In this document: one piece after another, positions 36,954-45,108 of the stretch
How the letters are laid out: each line of letters starts with the position of its first letter
How positions within the stretch are numbered: the first letter of the stretch is position 1
Assembly (NCBI GenBank): GCA_020725385.1
Contig: DYFC01000060.1
Location: 1-64,000, forward strand
Reading direction: 5' to 3'
Source: Nitrospira japonica
Lineage (GTDB): Bacteria; Nitrospirota; Thermodesulfovibrionia; Thermodesulfovibrionales; SM23-35
DNA: 64,000 nt
Position numbers and translations under genes: made by a program
Notes under the pieces: generated by a model
What the model was told of the DNA's origin: nothing
Seen by the model: the letters and a program-made list of their open reading frames with translations, nothing else
Databases searched by the model: none

Positions 36954-38144
36954 ATGCAATATATAGCATTCAATCTAAATAAGGCTGAATATTCTATCCC
37001 GATTCTAAAGGTGAGAGAGATAATTAAAACACCATCGATAACAAAAATGCCCCAGACACCAATTTATGTTGAAGGAATTACAAATATTCGCGGGACGGTA
37101 ATCCCTATAATTAATCTGAAAGAACTTATTAATTCGAATGGCAACGGTAATAAAGGAGATAATGTGATTGTTATCTCTTCAGGAAAAGTACTATTCGGAA
37201 TACTGGTCGATGAAATTACAGGTGTTATTGATATCGATGAAACATTGATTGAACCTGCGCAAAAATTTCTTAACGGAAATTCCGAGCAAATAGAAGGAAT
37301 TGCAAAGTTGCCCGATAGACTTATTGTTATGCTCGATACAAGGAACCTTCTTCCACTTAATGACATTAGTTTGTTTGATGATATTGTATCCGAGTTTAAA
37401 GAAAAGGGAGAAGAAGTAGTAGAAGTGACAAAATCAGTTCAGACAATGGCGGGAGAAGTTAAAGTTAAGGAGATATGCGATGCCAAGACTTTTTTTGAAC
37501 AAAGGGGTATAAATTCCAGCGATTCAAGATATGTTATATTCGATGACATTATAAATTTTATAGATGCACTTTCAGAGCACGATTACCAAAAAGCAGACCT
37601 TGCGGTACAGAAAATTATAAAAAAAGGGCAAAATAATCTTTATACTGAAGTTGGAAGAATTACCAGAAAATTACATGATTCTCTCAGGAATTTCAAGGAA
37701 GCAATTGATCCAAGAGTAAAGGAGATGGCTACTGTTGATATGCCAAATGCCATAGATCGATTGCAGTTTGTGATAGAAAAAACAGAAGAGGCTGCAAATA
37801 AAACTCTCGGGATTGTTGAACAATATATATTGAAAATGGATGATCTTTCTTTGCATTTGCGTAACATCGAGGGTTCCGGGGAGTCATTAAAATATCTTAA
37901 AGATTTCAAGAGCAAGCTTGAAGATGATCTTACAGAAATAATAACCACACAATCTTTTCAAGATATTACGGGACAGATTCTTAAAAAAGTTATTAGTCTC
38001 GTTGGTGATATAGAAGAGGAACTCGTAAGTCTTATAACTAATTTTGGTGTAAAAATAGATCAGGGTGTAAAAGCGGATTCTGAAAAATCTGAACAAGTGT
38101 CCCAGAATGATGTTGATGAATTGTTAAAGGAATTTGGCTTCTAA
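36954..38144 (+). CDS. CheW-CheZ fusion protein
   Basis: 396 residues. Residues 1-145 are a CheW coupling domain (YSIPILKVREIIKTPSITKM, IRGTVIPIINLKE, GILVDEITGVIDI). After a linker, about 190-396 is a CheZ phosphatase: long helical hairpin (IDRLQFVIEKTEEAANKTL), the catalytic glutamine in TTQSFQDITGQILKKVI, and the C-terminal CheY-binding peptide QNDVDELLKEFGF. It would place the CheY-P phosphatase directly in the receptor-kinase array. No separate cheW or cheZ was seen in this window. cheB starts at its stop codon. Confidence 0.9.
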   Translation: MQYIAFNLNKAEYSIPILKVREIIKTPSITKMPQTPIYVEGITNIRGTVIPIINLKELINSNGNGNKGDNVIVISSGKVLFGILVDEITGVIDIDETLIEPAQKFLNGNSEQIEGIAKLPDRLIVMLDTRNLLPLNDISLFDDIVSEFKEKGEEVVEVTKSVQTMAGEVKVKEICDAKTFFEQRGINSSDSRYVIFDDIINFIDALSEHDYQKADLAVQKIIKKGQNNLYTEVGRITRKLHDSLRNFKEAIDPRVKEMATVDMPNAIDRLQFVIEKTEEAANKTLGIVEQYILKMDDLSLHLRNIEGSGESLKYLKDFKSKLEDDLTEIITTQSFQDITGQILKKVISLVGDIEEELVSLITNFGVKIDQGVKADSEKSEQVSQNDVDELLKEFGF

Positions 38145-39202
38145 TGGTAAATGTATTGATTGTTGATGATTCAGCTTTTATGCGCAATGCGCTTTCAAGT
38201 ATGTTGTCTTCGGATCCTGAGATAAAAATAATAGGAACCGCAAAAGATGGTATGGAAGCCATAGAAAAGGTACAACTACTTAAACCCGATGTTGTGACAA
38301 TGGATATCGAAATGCCTCGAATGGATGGTCTTACTGCTTTAAAAAATATTATGGAAAAAAATCCTGTTCCGGTGATTATGGTAAGTTCAATCACAACAGA
38401 AGGAGCTAAAGTAACTCTTGATGCGCTTGATCTTGGAGCCGCTGATTTTATTCCAAAGAACCTTTCCGAACTTTCGGTTAACATCGTAAAAATAAAGGGA
38501 ATCCTTACAGAAAAAGTAAAAACCATAGCCAGAAAAGGAATAATAAGAAATCGTATCAAGAAAACATCAAATATACAAAAACTACCGGAAGTTTCAAAGC
38601 ATATAGGTTCAAATGTTATTGGTGAACGAAGAATAGCTATTGTATCTATTGGGACTTCAACAGGTGGTCCTAAAGCACTCCAGGAAGTAATTCCTAAAAT
38701 ACCAAAGGATTTTCCCGTTCCTATTGTGGTAGCACAACATATGCCGCCAAACTTTACAAAACCTTTTGCGGAAAGACTGGATCAATTAAGTCTTTTAACA
38801 GTCAAAGAAGCAGAGGAGGGCGAACCGTTAAAACCCGGTCTGGTATTTGTTGCACCCGGAAAAGGTAATATGAGAATTGCACGTAAGAAAGGGATAGAAA
38901 CTGTTGTTAATATTACGGAATATCATGAAGAAGAATTTCTTTATCGTCCTTCGGTTGACGCATTAATGCTCTCTGTCGCAGAGTGTTTTCCGGGCAGAGC
39001 CCTTGGAGTAATACTTACTGGTATGGGAAATGATGGTCTTAAAGGACTAATTATGATTAAAAGAACCGGCGGTAGAATTTTTGCACAGAATGAAGAAACC
39101 TGTGTTGTCTATGGAATGCCGAAAGCTGTCATAGAAGCAGGTCTTGCAGACAAAGTTCTTCCCGTTGAACAAATTGCAGGAGAGATTATTAATGCTGTAT
39201 AG
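38144..39202 (+). CDS. cheB: Protein-glutamate methylesterase/deamidase CheB
   Basis: 352 residues: receiver domain (VLIVDDSAFMRNALSSML, VVTMDIEMPRMDG) linked to the methylesterase domain with catalytic Ser in IGTSTGGPKALQEVI, His in AQHMPPNFTKPFAERLD and Asp in LTGMGNDGLKG. Removes receptor methyl groups when phosphorylated by CheA. Last gene of the operon; a hairpin follows. Confidence 0.96.
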   Translation: MVNVLIVDDSAFMRNALSSMLSSDPEIKIIGTAKDGMEAIEKVQLLKPDVVTMDIEMPRMDGLTALKNIMEKNPVPVIMVSSITTEGAKVTLDALDLGAADFIPKNLSELSVNIVKIKGILTEKVKTIARKGIIRNRIKKTSNIQKLPEVSKHIGSNVIGERRIAIVSIGTSTGGPKALQEVIPKIPKDFPVPIVVAQHMPPNFTKPFAERLDQLSLLTVKEAEEGEPLKPGLVFVAPGKGNMRIARKKGIETVVNITEYHEEEFLYRPSVDALMLSVAECFPGRALGVILTGMGNDGLKGLIMIKRTGGRIFAQNEETCVVYGMPKAVIEAGLADKVLPVEQIAGEIINAV

Positions 39203-39220
39203 ATTAGAAAAATCTAATCT
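39201..39220. terminator. Hairpin between convergent cheB and 74-aa gene
   Basis: AGATTAGA-AAAA-TCTAATCT: 8-bp stem with 4-nt loop right at the cheB stop, followed by TTCATATTCTT. Could stop transcription from both sides, though the U tract is poor. Confidence 0.5.
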
Positions 39221-39438
39221 TCATATTCTTCAAATGTCTCTTCAAGCTCAAAGAGTAAGTCTCTAATTTCGTCTATCTTTTCAAATATCTTGTCAGCGGT
39301 ATCTGAAATATTTGCTGTATCGTCAATATTAGTTATTTCTTTTGTCTGTGTGATACCTTCTTCACAAAGATTTTCTATTTCTGAAAAACAATTTATTATT
39401 TCACTTTGCAGATCAGATTTTTTTCTAAGTTCAGCCAT
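39214..39438 (-). CDS. Small acidic coiled-coil protein
   Basis: 74 residues, strongly acidic and helical (FEKIDEIRDLLFELEETFEEYED), with no recognised domain. A good AAGGAG site lies before the ATG. It is convergent with cheB and upstream is the FlhB-C/FliK-like pair on the same strand. It might be a flagellar chaperone-like protein by size and charge, but nothing proves this. Confidence 0.65.
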   Translation of the reverse strand: MAELRKKSDLQSEIINCFSEIENLCEEGITQTKEITNIDDTANISDTADKIFEKIDEIRDLLFELEETFEEYED

Positions 39439-39521
39439 ACTATCTCCTTCCGGTTAATTTTAATTTTTTATTTTATCATATAGGCTAAATAAAAAGCTTC
39501 AAGCATTTTATTATAGCACGC

Positions 39522-39647
39522 ATGATTAAAATAAATTTTTGGATAATTTTTTTTGTATTATTCACACTGGGTTGTGTCAATACACGATTATCTGGTTCCC
39601 TCTATCAGAGAAAGGGGTATCATCACGTCTTTTTTGAGACCCAGTAA
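39522..39647 (+). CDS. Possible 41-aa lipoprotein
   Basis: Too short for the track: basic start, hydrophobic stretch and lipobox FTLGC (MIKINFWIIFFVLFTLGC), then CVNTRLSGSLYQRKGYHHVF. A TATTAT box ends 7 nt before the ATG and no ribosome site is present, matching the leaderless pattern seen at other starts here. Its end overlaps the antisense FlhB-C gene by 25 nt. It may be a chance ORF. Confidence 0.4.
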   Translation: MIKINFWIIFFVLFTLGCVNTRLSGSLYQRKGYHHVFFETQ

Positions 39648-39886
39648 ATGAAAGCAAGGATTTCCGCGACAGCCCTGTACAGTTCGGGTGGAATTTCCTG
39701 ATATAATTCAAGCGTTGAAAGGATTTCAACAAGTTTTACATCTTCTTTTATAGGGATATTATGCTCTTTCGCTATTTGTATTATTTTTTCGGCTATAGAG
39801 CCACTTCCTTTGGCAATAATCTTCGGAGCAGAATCTTTATGATGTTCATAACTTAATGCAGCGGCTTTTTTTCGTTGATTTTTCAT
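39623..39886 (-). CDS. FlhB C-terminal-domain-like protein (FhlB)
   Basis: 87 residues matching the switch domain of FlhB after the cleavage site: KIIAKGSGSIAEKIIQIAKEHNIPI and IPPELYRAVAEILAFIYWVSK, parallel to VVAKGAGYIAEKIREIAKNH and IPPELYRAVAKILAYIYK in this genome's FlhB. The NPTH motif and membrane part are absent. Such stand-alone copies often accompany fliK and may affect hook-length switching. Overlaps the FliK-like gene by 4 nt. Confidence 0.9.
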   Translation of the reverse strand: MKNQRKKAAALSYEHHKDSAPKIIAKGSGSIAEKIIQIAKEHNIPIKEDVKLVEILSTLELYQEIPPELYRAVAEILAFIYWVSKKT

Positions 39887-41127
39887 ATCTTAATATTTAG
39901 TTTTCCCTCAAAATTACTGATTTTATCCAATTCAGAAACAGAGAATTTTTTATCAATTAAAATAGTATTTCCAAGATTTAGTCCTGATTCTTTAAATCTT
40001 TTATCGAGTTCATTAATATGAGAGCGTAGTTGTTTTAGAAAAGTATCATTTTCAGCCCTAAAATAAACAGTGAAAGATTTATTGTTCATTAAAACCATGA
40101 TATTCAAAATACCTTGTTCTTCAAGGTCAAGATCTATGCGGCAGGAAAAAGTATTTTCTGAAATATCTTTTTTATTCTTTTTAAATCTAATATCACTGTT
40201 TATTAGTCTGTCCCAGAAAATTGGTATGAAAGTGTAAAAAGAGTCTGTTAACTTGGATAGAACCTGATAAGTCTCAATGTCTTTAATAAGACCATTTACT
40301 AACTCTAAGGAATCTTCCTTATTTTCTGATATTAATATGCTTTTTAGTTGTAGTAATTGTGCCTTTAGATCAAGCCTGGTTTCTGATATATCAATTTGTT
40401 GTTTTGAAATATCAGGGGGTACGATTTTATTTAAAATATGACTGATTAATTTTAGTTTTGTTTCAAGAATTACGCCGGTACCTTGAAGTGAATTCTTAAG
40501 ATTTATGTAATGAAATTTTTCAATATCAATAATCATATTTTTTTTATAGAGTTCAAAAGTTTTTAAAAATGATTCTTTTGAAACAAGATTATCAGGCAAT
40601 TTCTGTAGCAACTCTGTAAATCTTGAGATAATGCTTTTGCCACTTGAGCCAAGACTTTGTTTGAGTATTTCTTGAAATTGAGTTTTAATATTTGAAGACA
40701 GATTATTCAAATTATCCGGTAACTCTTTTATAAAATGTTCAAGTAATTCGAGACATTTTTGAGAAGAAATATTATTTTTAGGAAATAACTTTCCAATGTC
40801 CTGAATAATTTTATTTAAAGCATTATTGTCCGATGGTATTACTTTTTGTGGAGGTATTTCTTCTTGTACATACCCGAGAAATTGCAATTTCAATTCAGTG
40901 CCTTCTTTATTGCTTCCAAGAACCTTAAAGATAACATCGGTATTATTTTTAATCGGTATATCGGTCTTGGCAGTAAGAGTACTGCCTTTTATTTTTAAGG
41001 TTATAGCGCCGGAAGCAAGAATATCCAATATCTCAGCTTTAATTAATTCTCCAATTTTAAAAGACAAAGGTTTTCCGAGGGGTTTTATAACAGTCAAAAT
41101 ATCAGGGTTTATTCTAAAATTATCCAT
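39883..41127 (-). CDS. FliK-like hook-length control protein
   Basis: 414 residues, low conservation, many helical Leu/Lys/Asn-rich segments. An N-terminal beta domain (GELIKAEILDILASGAITLKIKG) and a C-terminal FliK-type domain (CRIDLDLEEQGILNIMVLMNN, TVYFRAENDTFLKQLRSHINELDKRFKESGL). It would measure hook length and trigger the FlhB switch; pairing with the FlhB-C gene supports this. TATAAT ends 6 nt before the ATG, suggesting a leaderless message. Confidence 0.82.
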   Translation of the reverse strand: MDNFRINPDILTVIKPLGKPLSFKIGELIKAEILDILASGAITLKIKGSTLTAKTDIPIKNNTDVIFKVLGSNKEGTELKLQFLGYVQEEIPPQKVIPSDNNALNKIIQDIGKLFPKNNISSQKCLELLEHFIKELPDNLNNLSSNIKTQFQEILKQSLGSSGKSIISRFTELLQKLPDNLVSKESFLKTFELYKKNMIIDIEKFHYINLKNSLQGTGVILETKLKLISHILNKIVPPDISKQQIDISETRLDLKAQLLQLKSILISENKEDSLELVNGLIKDIETYQVLSKLTDSFYTFIPIFWDRLINSDIRFKKNKKDISENTFSCRIDLDLEEQGILNIMVLMNNKSFTVYFRAENDTFLKQLRSHINELDKRFKESGLNLGNTILIDKKFSVSELDKISNFEGKLNIKI

Positions 41128-41133
41128 ATACTT

Positions 41134-41139
41134 ATTATA
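41134..41139 (-). promoter_or_regulatory. -10 box of the FliK-like gene, leaderless geometry
   Basis: Minus-strand TATAAT ends 6 nt before the ATG at 41127, the same spacing as at pssA. No ribosome site is evident and the -35 is weak. Confidence 0.4.
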
Positions 41140-41315
41140 CCCATTCGGCGTATTTAATATTCCTGCATATCTGGCGACGGAGTTGCGGTAACGGCGTCAA
41201 TCAGATTTACAAAAAGTCTTTAGATATGTTTTCTTGAATTAAAATTAATGATATAAATATTGATTCTTCTCCAATTTAGTTGCTCTAAAACTCTCTTTTG
41301 TCACTCCTCCGAAAA

Positions 41316-41580
41316 CCTTCTGTGTCATTCTCTGGCCCTCTGGGCAAGCAAGAGGATGAACTTGAGCAGAGAATCCATTAGTTACCTGTCATACCGCGAC
41401 TTGATCATGGTATCCAGAAAGCTTAATTTCTGGATTCCCCGATTAAATCGGGGAATGACTCTTTTTTCTGTCATTCTCGGGCTTGACACGAGAATCCAGA
41501 AGATTTAAATAATGATTCCCCGATTCCGCCACAAAAACGGGGGGCAGGCAAGTATGGGAATGACAGTGTGTCTATTTATT
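41316..41580. repeat. Cluster of REP-like palindromic repeats
   Basis: The 559-nt gap 41128-41686 contains several degenerate units built from TGTCATTC...GAATCCAG: CATTCTCTGG...GAGAATCCAT, TCTGGATTCCCCGATT...AATCGGGGAATGAC, TGTCATTCTCGG...CGAGAATCCAG and GATTCCCCGATT...GGGAATGACAG. Each can fold as a hairpin. They match the style of dispersed intergenic repeats in many bacterial genomes; a remnant lies at 14.4 kb. The 41260-41508 track ORF is made of this repeat. Confidence 0.75.
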
Positions 41581-41618
41581 CAGCAACTTTTTTGGAGAAG
41601 AATCTTATTTTTTTAATC

Positions 41619-41647
41619 TTGCTATTGACTCTCTTTTTATCTATAAT
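41619..41647 (+). promoter_or_regulatory. Promoter of the lipoprotein gene
   Basis: TTGCTA (41619-41624), 17-nt spacer, perfect TATAAT (41642-41647). The leader is about 33 nt and contains ACAGGAGG ahead of the ATG. Confidence 0.6.
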
Positions 41648-41686
41648 GATATGTTTTTAGATTAATTTTTACAGGAGGTATCAGTT

Positions 41687-42271
41687 ATGAAAAAGGCATT
41701 TTGGAAATTTGGTATGGTTTTATTTGTATTAACAGTCTCTTTAATTTTCGCATGTTCCAAGCCGCCTACGGAAGAAATGGCAAAAGCTGAGAAAGCTGTT
41801 GCAGATGCGAAAGCAAAAGAAGCTGATTTATACGTTCCTGATATTTTTGCAAAAGCTCAGGATGAGATGAAAAAAGCTAATGATTTTGTTGCTGCAAAAA
41901 AATATAAAGAGGCTAAAACAGCGGCTCTCGAGGTTGTAAAATTAGCACAAGAATCTGTTACACTCATCGAACAAAACAAACAGAAGATGAAGGAAGAGCT
42001 TGAAAAAATGCTTCCTGATGTACAAAAAGCACTTGATGAAACAAAATCTGCTGCAACAGCAGCTATAAAAAAGAAAGCTGTATCATCAAAAGAAGAACTT
42101 CAATCTACAATTGGTAAACTTGAGCTTGATATGACATCCGTGAAAGAGCAACTTCAGGCAGGTAAAATCAGGCAGGCAAGCGATCTGGCCAGGACACTTT
42201 CAGAGGAGATAAAAGCTCAAAGACAAAACCTTGCCGATTTGATGGCACAACAAAAACCGGCAAAGAAATAA
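41687..42271 (+). CDS. Coiled-coil lipoprotein
   Basis: 194 residues: signal peptide with lipobox IFAC (Cys23), then Ala/Lys/Glu-rich helices (MAKAEKAVADAKAKEADLYV, DEMKKANDFVAAKKYKEAKT) as in DUF4398-type lipoproteins. Probably periplasmic, outer-membrane anchored; may contact the cell wall. Own promoter and terminator, monocistronic. Confidence 0.85.
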   Translation: MKKAFWKFGMVLFVLTVSLIFACSKPPTEEMAKAEKAVADAKAKEADLYVPDIFAKAQDEMKKANDFVAAKKYKEAKTAALEVVKLAQESVTLIEQNKQKMKEELEKMLPDVQKALDETKSAATAAIKKKAVSSKEELQSTIGKLELDMTSVKEQLQAGKIRQASDLARTLSEEIKAQRQNLADLMAQQKPAKK

Positions 42272-42292
42272 ACTTATTTTTTGCTAATTCTT

Positions 42293-42328
42293 AACAAAGG
42301 GGTGAATATAATCTGTAACCCCTTTGTT
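42293..42328 (+). terminator. Terminator of the lipoprotein gene
   Basis: AACAAAGGGGT (42293-42303) and ACCCCTTTGTT (42318-42328) form an 11-bp stem with a 14-nt loop, followed by AGTTTTGG. The stem is strong and the U run short. Confidence 0.7.
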
Positions 42329-42411
42329 AGTTTTGGCAAAGAATTTTTTGTATTCACGGAATCTATCAAAAGGAATTAAGGAATATTATTAATCCGTAAA
42401 TTTATAAGAAC

Positions 42412-42723
42412 CTATTCAGATTTTATAGCTTTTTGTAGAATTTCAACAGATGGGACATTCGAGAGTCTTCCTGACTCATCAACGAACATTCTTCAGTTAA
42501 ATCCTGCATTACCTAATGGTTGTAATTCTTTGCCATTTATGAAAATTGATGGCGAACCAGAGACTTTTAATGATATGGCTTCCTCCTGAGTAATTCTATG
42601 AAATTTGAGATCAGCCTGTTTATTTTCTTTTTCAATCGCAAGAATAATATTTGTTTTTAAAGCCTCTTCTGTTGGACAGTTTGATGAAAAGTAACAGTCT
42701 ATTTTTAGTCTCTCTTTATTCAT
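42412..42723 (-). CDS. Thioredoxin-like protein with in-frame TGA, candidate selenoprotein
   Basis: The track stops at TGA 42493-42495 after 76 residues (PLGNAGFN-stop), but the frame continues for 26 more codons to TAG: RMFVDESGRLSNVPSVEILQ. The joined 103-aa product matches small thioredoxin-like proteins of the type GSPTxxxxG...GxxCRxY...VPSxExL, with TGA exactly at the conserved Cys of the CR motif. An N-terminal pair Cys10/Cys16 (DCYFSSNC) is present. A hairpin with an AGGAA loop follows at bSECIS distance. Selenocysteine is the best reading; a nonsense mutation or sequencing error is the alternative. ATGA overlap with the radical-SAM gene. Confidence 0.7.
42455..42489 (-). promoter_or_regulatory. 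bSECIS-like hairpin after the TGA
   Basis: Minus strand: GAGTC-AGGAA-GACTC upper stem, with ATGTTCG/CGAATGT (two G-U pairs) as lower stem and an internal bulge. The apical loop begins 21 nt after TGA and has G in its second position; both fit the published bacterial SECIS rule (16-37 nt, G in the first two loop positions). Confidence 0.6.
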
Positions 42724-44426
42724 TCTTTGGATTTTACCGTTTCATTATCGCCTAAAGCTCTATAACAGGCTTCTGAGTAGCTTAAGGCAGTCTGTGAATC
42801 TGGAAAAGCCTGAAAACATTTGAGCGCATCTTCAAATTTGCCAATATTCATATAGCTTATTCCAAGACATGTGGCAATATGTTCGCTTTCAGGATAATGT
42901 TTTCTTGCTTCTTCAAGAATAGTAATTGACTCCATATATTCTCTATTCTTTTGCTTTATAATTCCTAATCCGAGAAATGCCCGGTGATCTGGAAAATATG
43001 ATAAAGCTTTAAAGAAAAGTGTTTCAGCAATTTTTTCTTTATCGGGTATCTCTTTTATATTTGCATAATCTCCATGACTAAATGTCATAGCAAGCCTTGA
43101 GAGAAAATCAGCATGATATTTATATAAATCGCTCTTGTCAACAAGGTTAATCGAACTCGCATTTTCAGGCAGGCTTTTATAAAATTCTGTTCTAAGTTTG
43201 TTTCCATAAGAAAGTATTTTTTCTTTCGAAAGGCTGCTGTCGGTCTCAAAATACATTATATCTTCTATTTTTTTCAGCCATATATCATCTCCTGTTTTGT
43301 TTCTACTCTGGAAGTCTTCGTAAAGAGCAGTGCCCGGAAAAATATCGAGAATATAAAATATTGAATTGAGTGGTTTAATTTCTTTTATTAAAGTTATAGT
43401 TTCATCGATGGTTTCTTCAGTTTCTCCGGGAGAACCATATATAAAATAAGCACGGGGTAAAATACCATATTTAACTGTCAAAGAAAATGCTCTCTTTATA
43501 TCATCTGTCTTTATGTTTTTGTTAAGAACGTGTCTGATTTTTTCAGAGCCGCTTTCAATACCGTAGCTTATTTGAATACAGCCGGCTTTTCTCATCCAGT
43601 AAAGCATTTCATCGTTTACTAAATTCACACGTGATATAGCAAACCAGTTTATTTTTAAATCTCTTTCAATTATATTTTTACAAATCTCAATTACACGATC
43701 TTCTCTCATTGTAAAAGTGTCATCAGAAACATAAAAAAAAGAGACACCTTTTTTGTTTAATAATTCTAATTGTTCAACAAAATATTCAGGAGAGTGAAAC
43801 CTGACCCTTCTTCCCCAGAATTTTGGTGAACCACAAAAGGCGCAATTAGAAGGACAACCACGTGATGAAATCAAATGTTGGAATATAAAATATTTTGCAG
43901 GCATTGGTAGATTATCAATATTTTCTATAAAATCTGAAGATCCGGTCTTAAATAATTTTCCATCTCTAATAAAGGCTATGCCTTTATTAGAACTAATTCT
44001 TTCTTCTTCTTTTCTATCAATGTATTGAATGAGATTTAAAAATGTATATTCTCCTTCACCAAGAACAATATAGTCTATTTGTTTGAAATTTCTAAGAAGG
44101 TGTTCCCACAAAAAAGTTGCTCCAATTCCTCCAAAAACAATCTTGACATTGTTCAATGTTTTTTTGGCAATCTTTGCAATCTCAATGGCACCCCATCTAT
44201 TAGCATTGACAATGGAAAAACCAATTACATCAGGGCTTTTTTCTTTGAATACTTTTCTGATTTCAAAAGAATTCTTATTAAAATTATGCCAGTTTAGAAT
44301 TTCAACATCATATCCATTTTGTTTGAGTAATGCACCAATATAGTATAAACCTATCGGTACAACACTAACGTCTTCAGCATGAATTCTCTGGTCCAGAAAA
44401 TAAGGATAAATTAGCAATACTTTCAT
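42720..44426 (-). CDS. B12-binding radical SAM protein with TPR tail
   Basis: 568 residues: N-terminal cobalamin-binding domain (MKVLLIYPYFLDQRI, VVPIGLYYIGALLKQNGYDV), radical SAM barrel with CxxxCxxC in SSRGCPSNCAFCGSP and YGIESGSEKIRH, then C-terminal tetratricopeptide-like helices (HRAFLGLGIIKQKNREYMES, IATCLGISYMNIGKFEDALK). This subgroup includes methylases and peptide- or lipid-modifying enzymes; the substrate is unknown. The overlapping thioredoxin-like gene suggests a shared pathway, perhaps a redox partner. Confidence 0.88.
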   Translation of the reverse strand: MKVLLIYPYFLDQRIHAEDVSVVPIGLYYIGALLKQNGYDVEILNWHNFNKNSFEIRKVFKEKSPDVIGFSIVNANRWGAIEIAKIAKKTLNNVKIVFGGIGATFLWEHLLRNFKQIDYIVLGEGEYTFLNLIQYIDRKEEERISSNKGIAFIRDGKLFKTGSSDFIENIDNLPMPAKYFIFQHLISSRGCPSNCAFCGSPKFWGRRVRFHSPEYFVEQLELLNKKGVSFFYVSDDTFTMREDRVIEICKNIIERDLKINWFAISRVNLVNDEMLYWMRKAGCIQISYGIESGSEKIRHVLNKNIKTDDIKRAFSLTVKYGILPRAYFIYGSPGETEETIDETITLIKEIKPLNSIFYILDIFPGTALYEDFQSRNKTGDDIWLKKIEDIMYFETDSSLSKEKILSYGNKLRTEFYKSLPENASSINLVDKSDLYKYHADFLSRLAMTFSHGDYANIKEIPDKEKIAETLFFKALSYFPDHRAFLGLGIIKQKNREYMESITILEEARKHYPESEHIATCLGISYMNIGKFEDALKCFQAFPDSQTALSYSEACYRALGDNETVKSKE

Positions 44427-44464
44427 TACTTGCTCTATATTCTTAGCTCTTTGCTCTTCGCTTT

Positions 44465-44941
44465 TTAAAACCTTAAAGTCGCTTTTAATCTTTTAGGATG
44501 CAACAAAAGATCAAGACCTGCATTTGCATTAGGCACGTGAATATTAGATGCCATGATTGCTTCAACAGCACAGCCTTCTCCCTCGGAAACCGAGATACCG
44601 ATTTTTGCTGACTTCAACATTTTTCTGTCATTATTACCATTTCCGAAAGCAACAACAGTTTCGGTCCCGAGGTTTTTTATATATTCTTCTTTCTGAATGT
44701 CATGTCTTTTACCTTTAAGAATATATATTGTGCATTTAATGCCTTCAAGCTCTTTTCTTGCTTTTCCAAAAGTATCGGCAGTAAGAATATGCACTTTGAG
44801 AAATTTTGAGATTTCGTTTAATTGAGTTCTAACACCAGGTAATAGTACACCGTTTACTGAAAGAGTTCCTGTAAAATCAGAAACAAGATGTTCAAGTTTA
44901 ACCAGACCAAATCCCGGTATTTTAAGCTTAAACATAACCAC
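44465..44941 (-). CDS. HAD-family hydrolase resembling a soluble P-type ATPase domain
   Basis: 158 residues. Motif I DFTGTLSVNG (nucleophile Asp), motif II HILTADTFG, motif IV AFGNGNNDRKMLKSAKIGIS. These match the phosphorylation domain of P-type ATPases without membrane segments, a known small HAD group. A phosphatase role is likely, substrate unknown. Good AAGGAGG ribosome site. Upstream of the radical-SAM gene on the same strand. Confidence 0.85.
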   Translation of the reverse strand: MVMFKLKIPGFGLVKLEHLVSDFTGTLSVNGVLLPGVRTQLNEISKFLKVHILTADTFGKARKELEGIKCTIYILKGKRHDIQKEEYIKNLGTETVVAFGNGNNDRKMLKSAKIGISVSEGEGCAVEAIMASNIHVPNANAGLDLLLHPKRLKATLRF

Positions 44942-45003
44942 CTCCTTGAAAATAAATTACAATTCAATTATATATAATGTGGTAATATTTTTGTATTAAC
45001 CGG

Positions 45004-45075
45004 ACTGTTAGTTTGAACCGCTTGAACCGTTTAAACCATGTAATCTATGTAAACCGTGTGAACTATTTGAACAAG
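45004..45075. repeat. Degenerate short repeats GAACCGTTTAAACC type
   Basis: Successive words GAACCGCTTGAACC, GTTTAAACCATG, GTAAACCGTGTGAAC and TTTGAACAAG give a loose roughly 9-10-nt periodicity in the 167-nt gap between the MFS and HAD genes. Function unknown; no terminator is clear. Confidence 0.4.
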
Positions 45076-45108
45076 TCTTTGTTTTTCGGCAAGTTTATAT
45101 TTCATGTA

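Noticed and set aside
41260-41508. 82-aa ORF on the plus strand
   Set aside because: It is a translation of the dispersed palindromic repeats (SRESIS, KLNFWIPRLNRGMT) and has no ribosome site.
41625-41647. TTGACT as -35 for the lipoprotein promoter
   Set aside because: Spacing to TATAAT is only 11 nt; TTGCTA at 41619 gives 17 nt.
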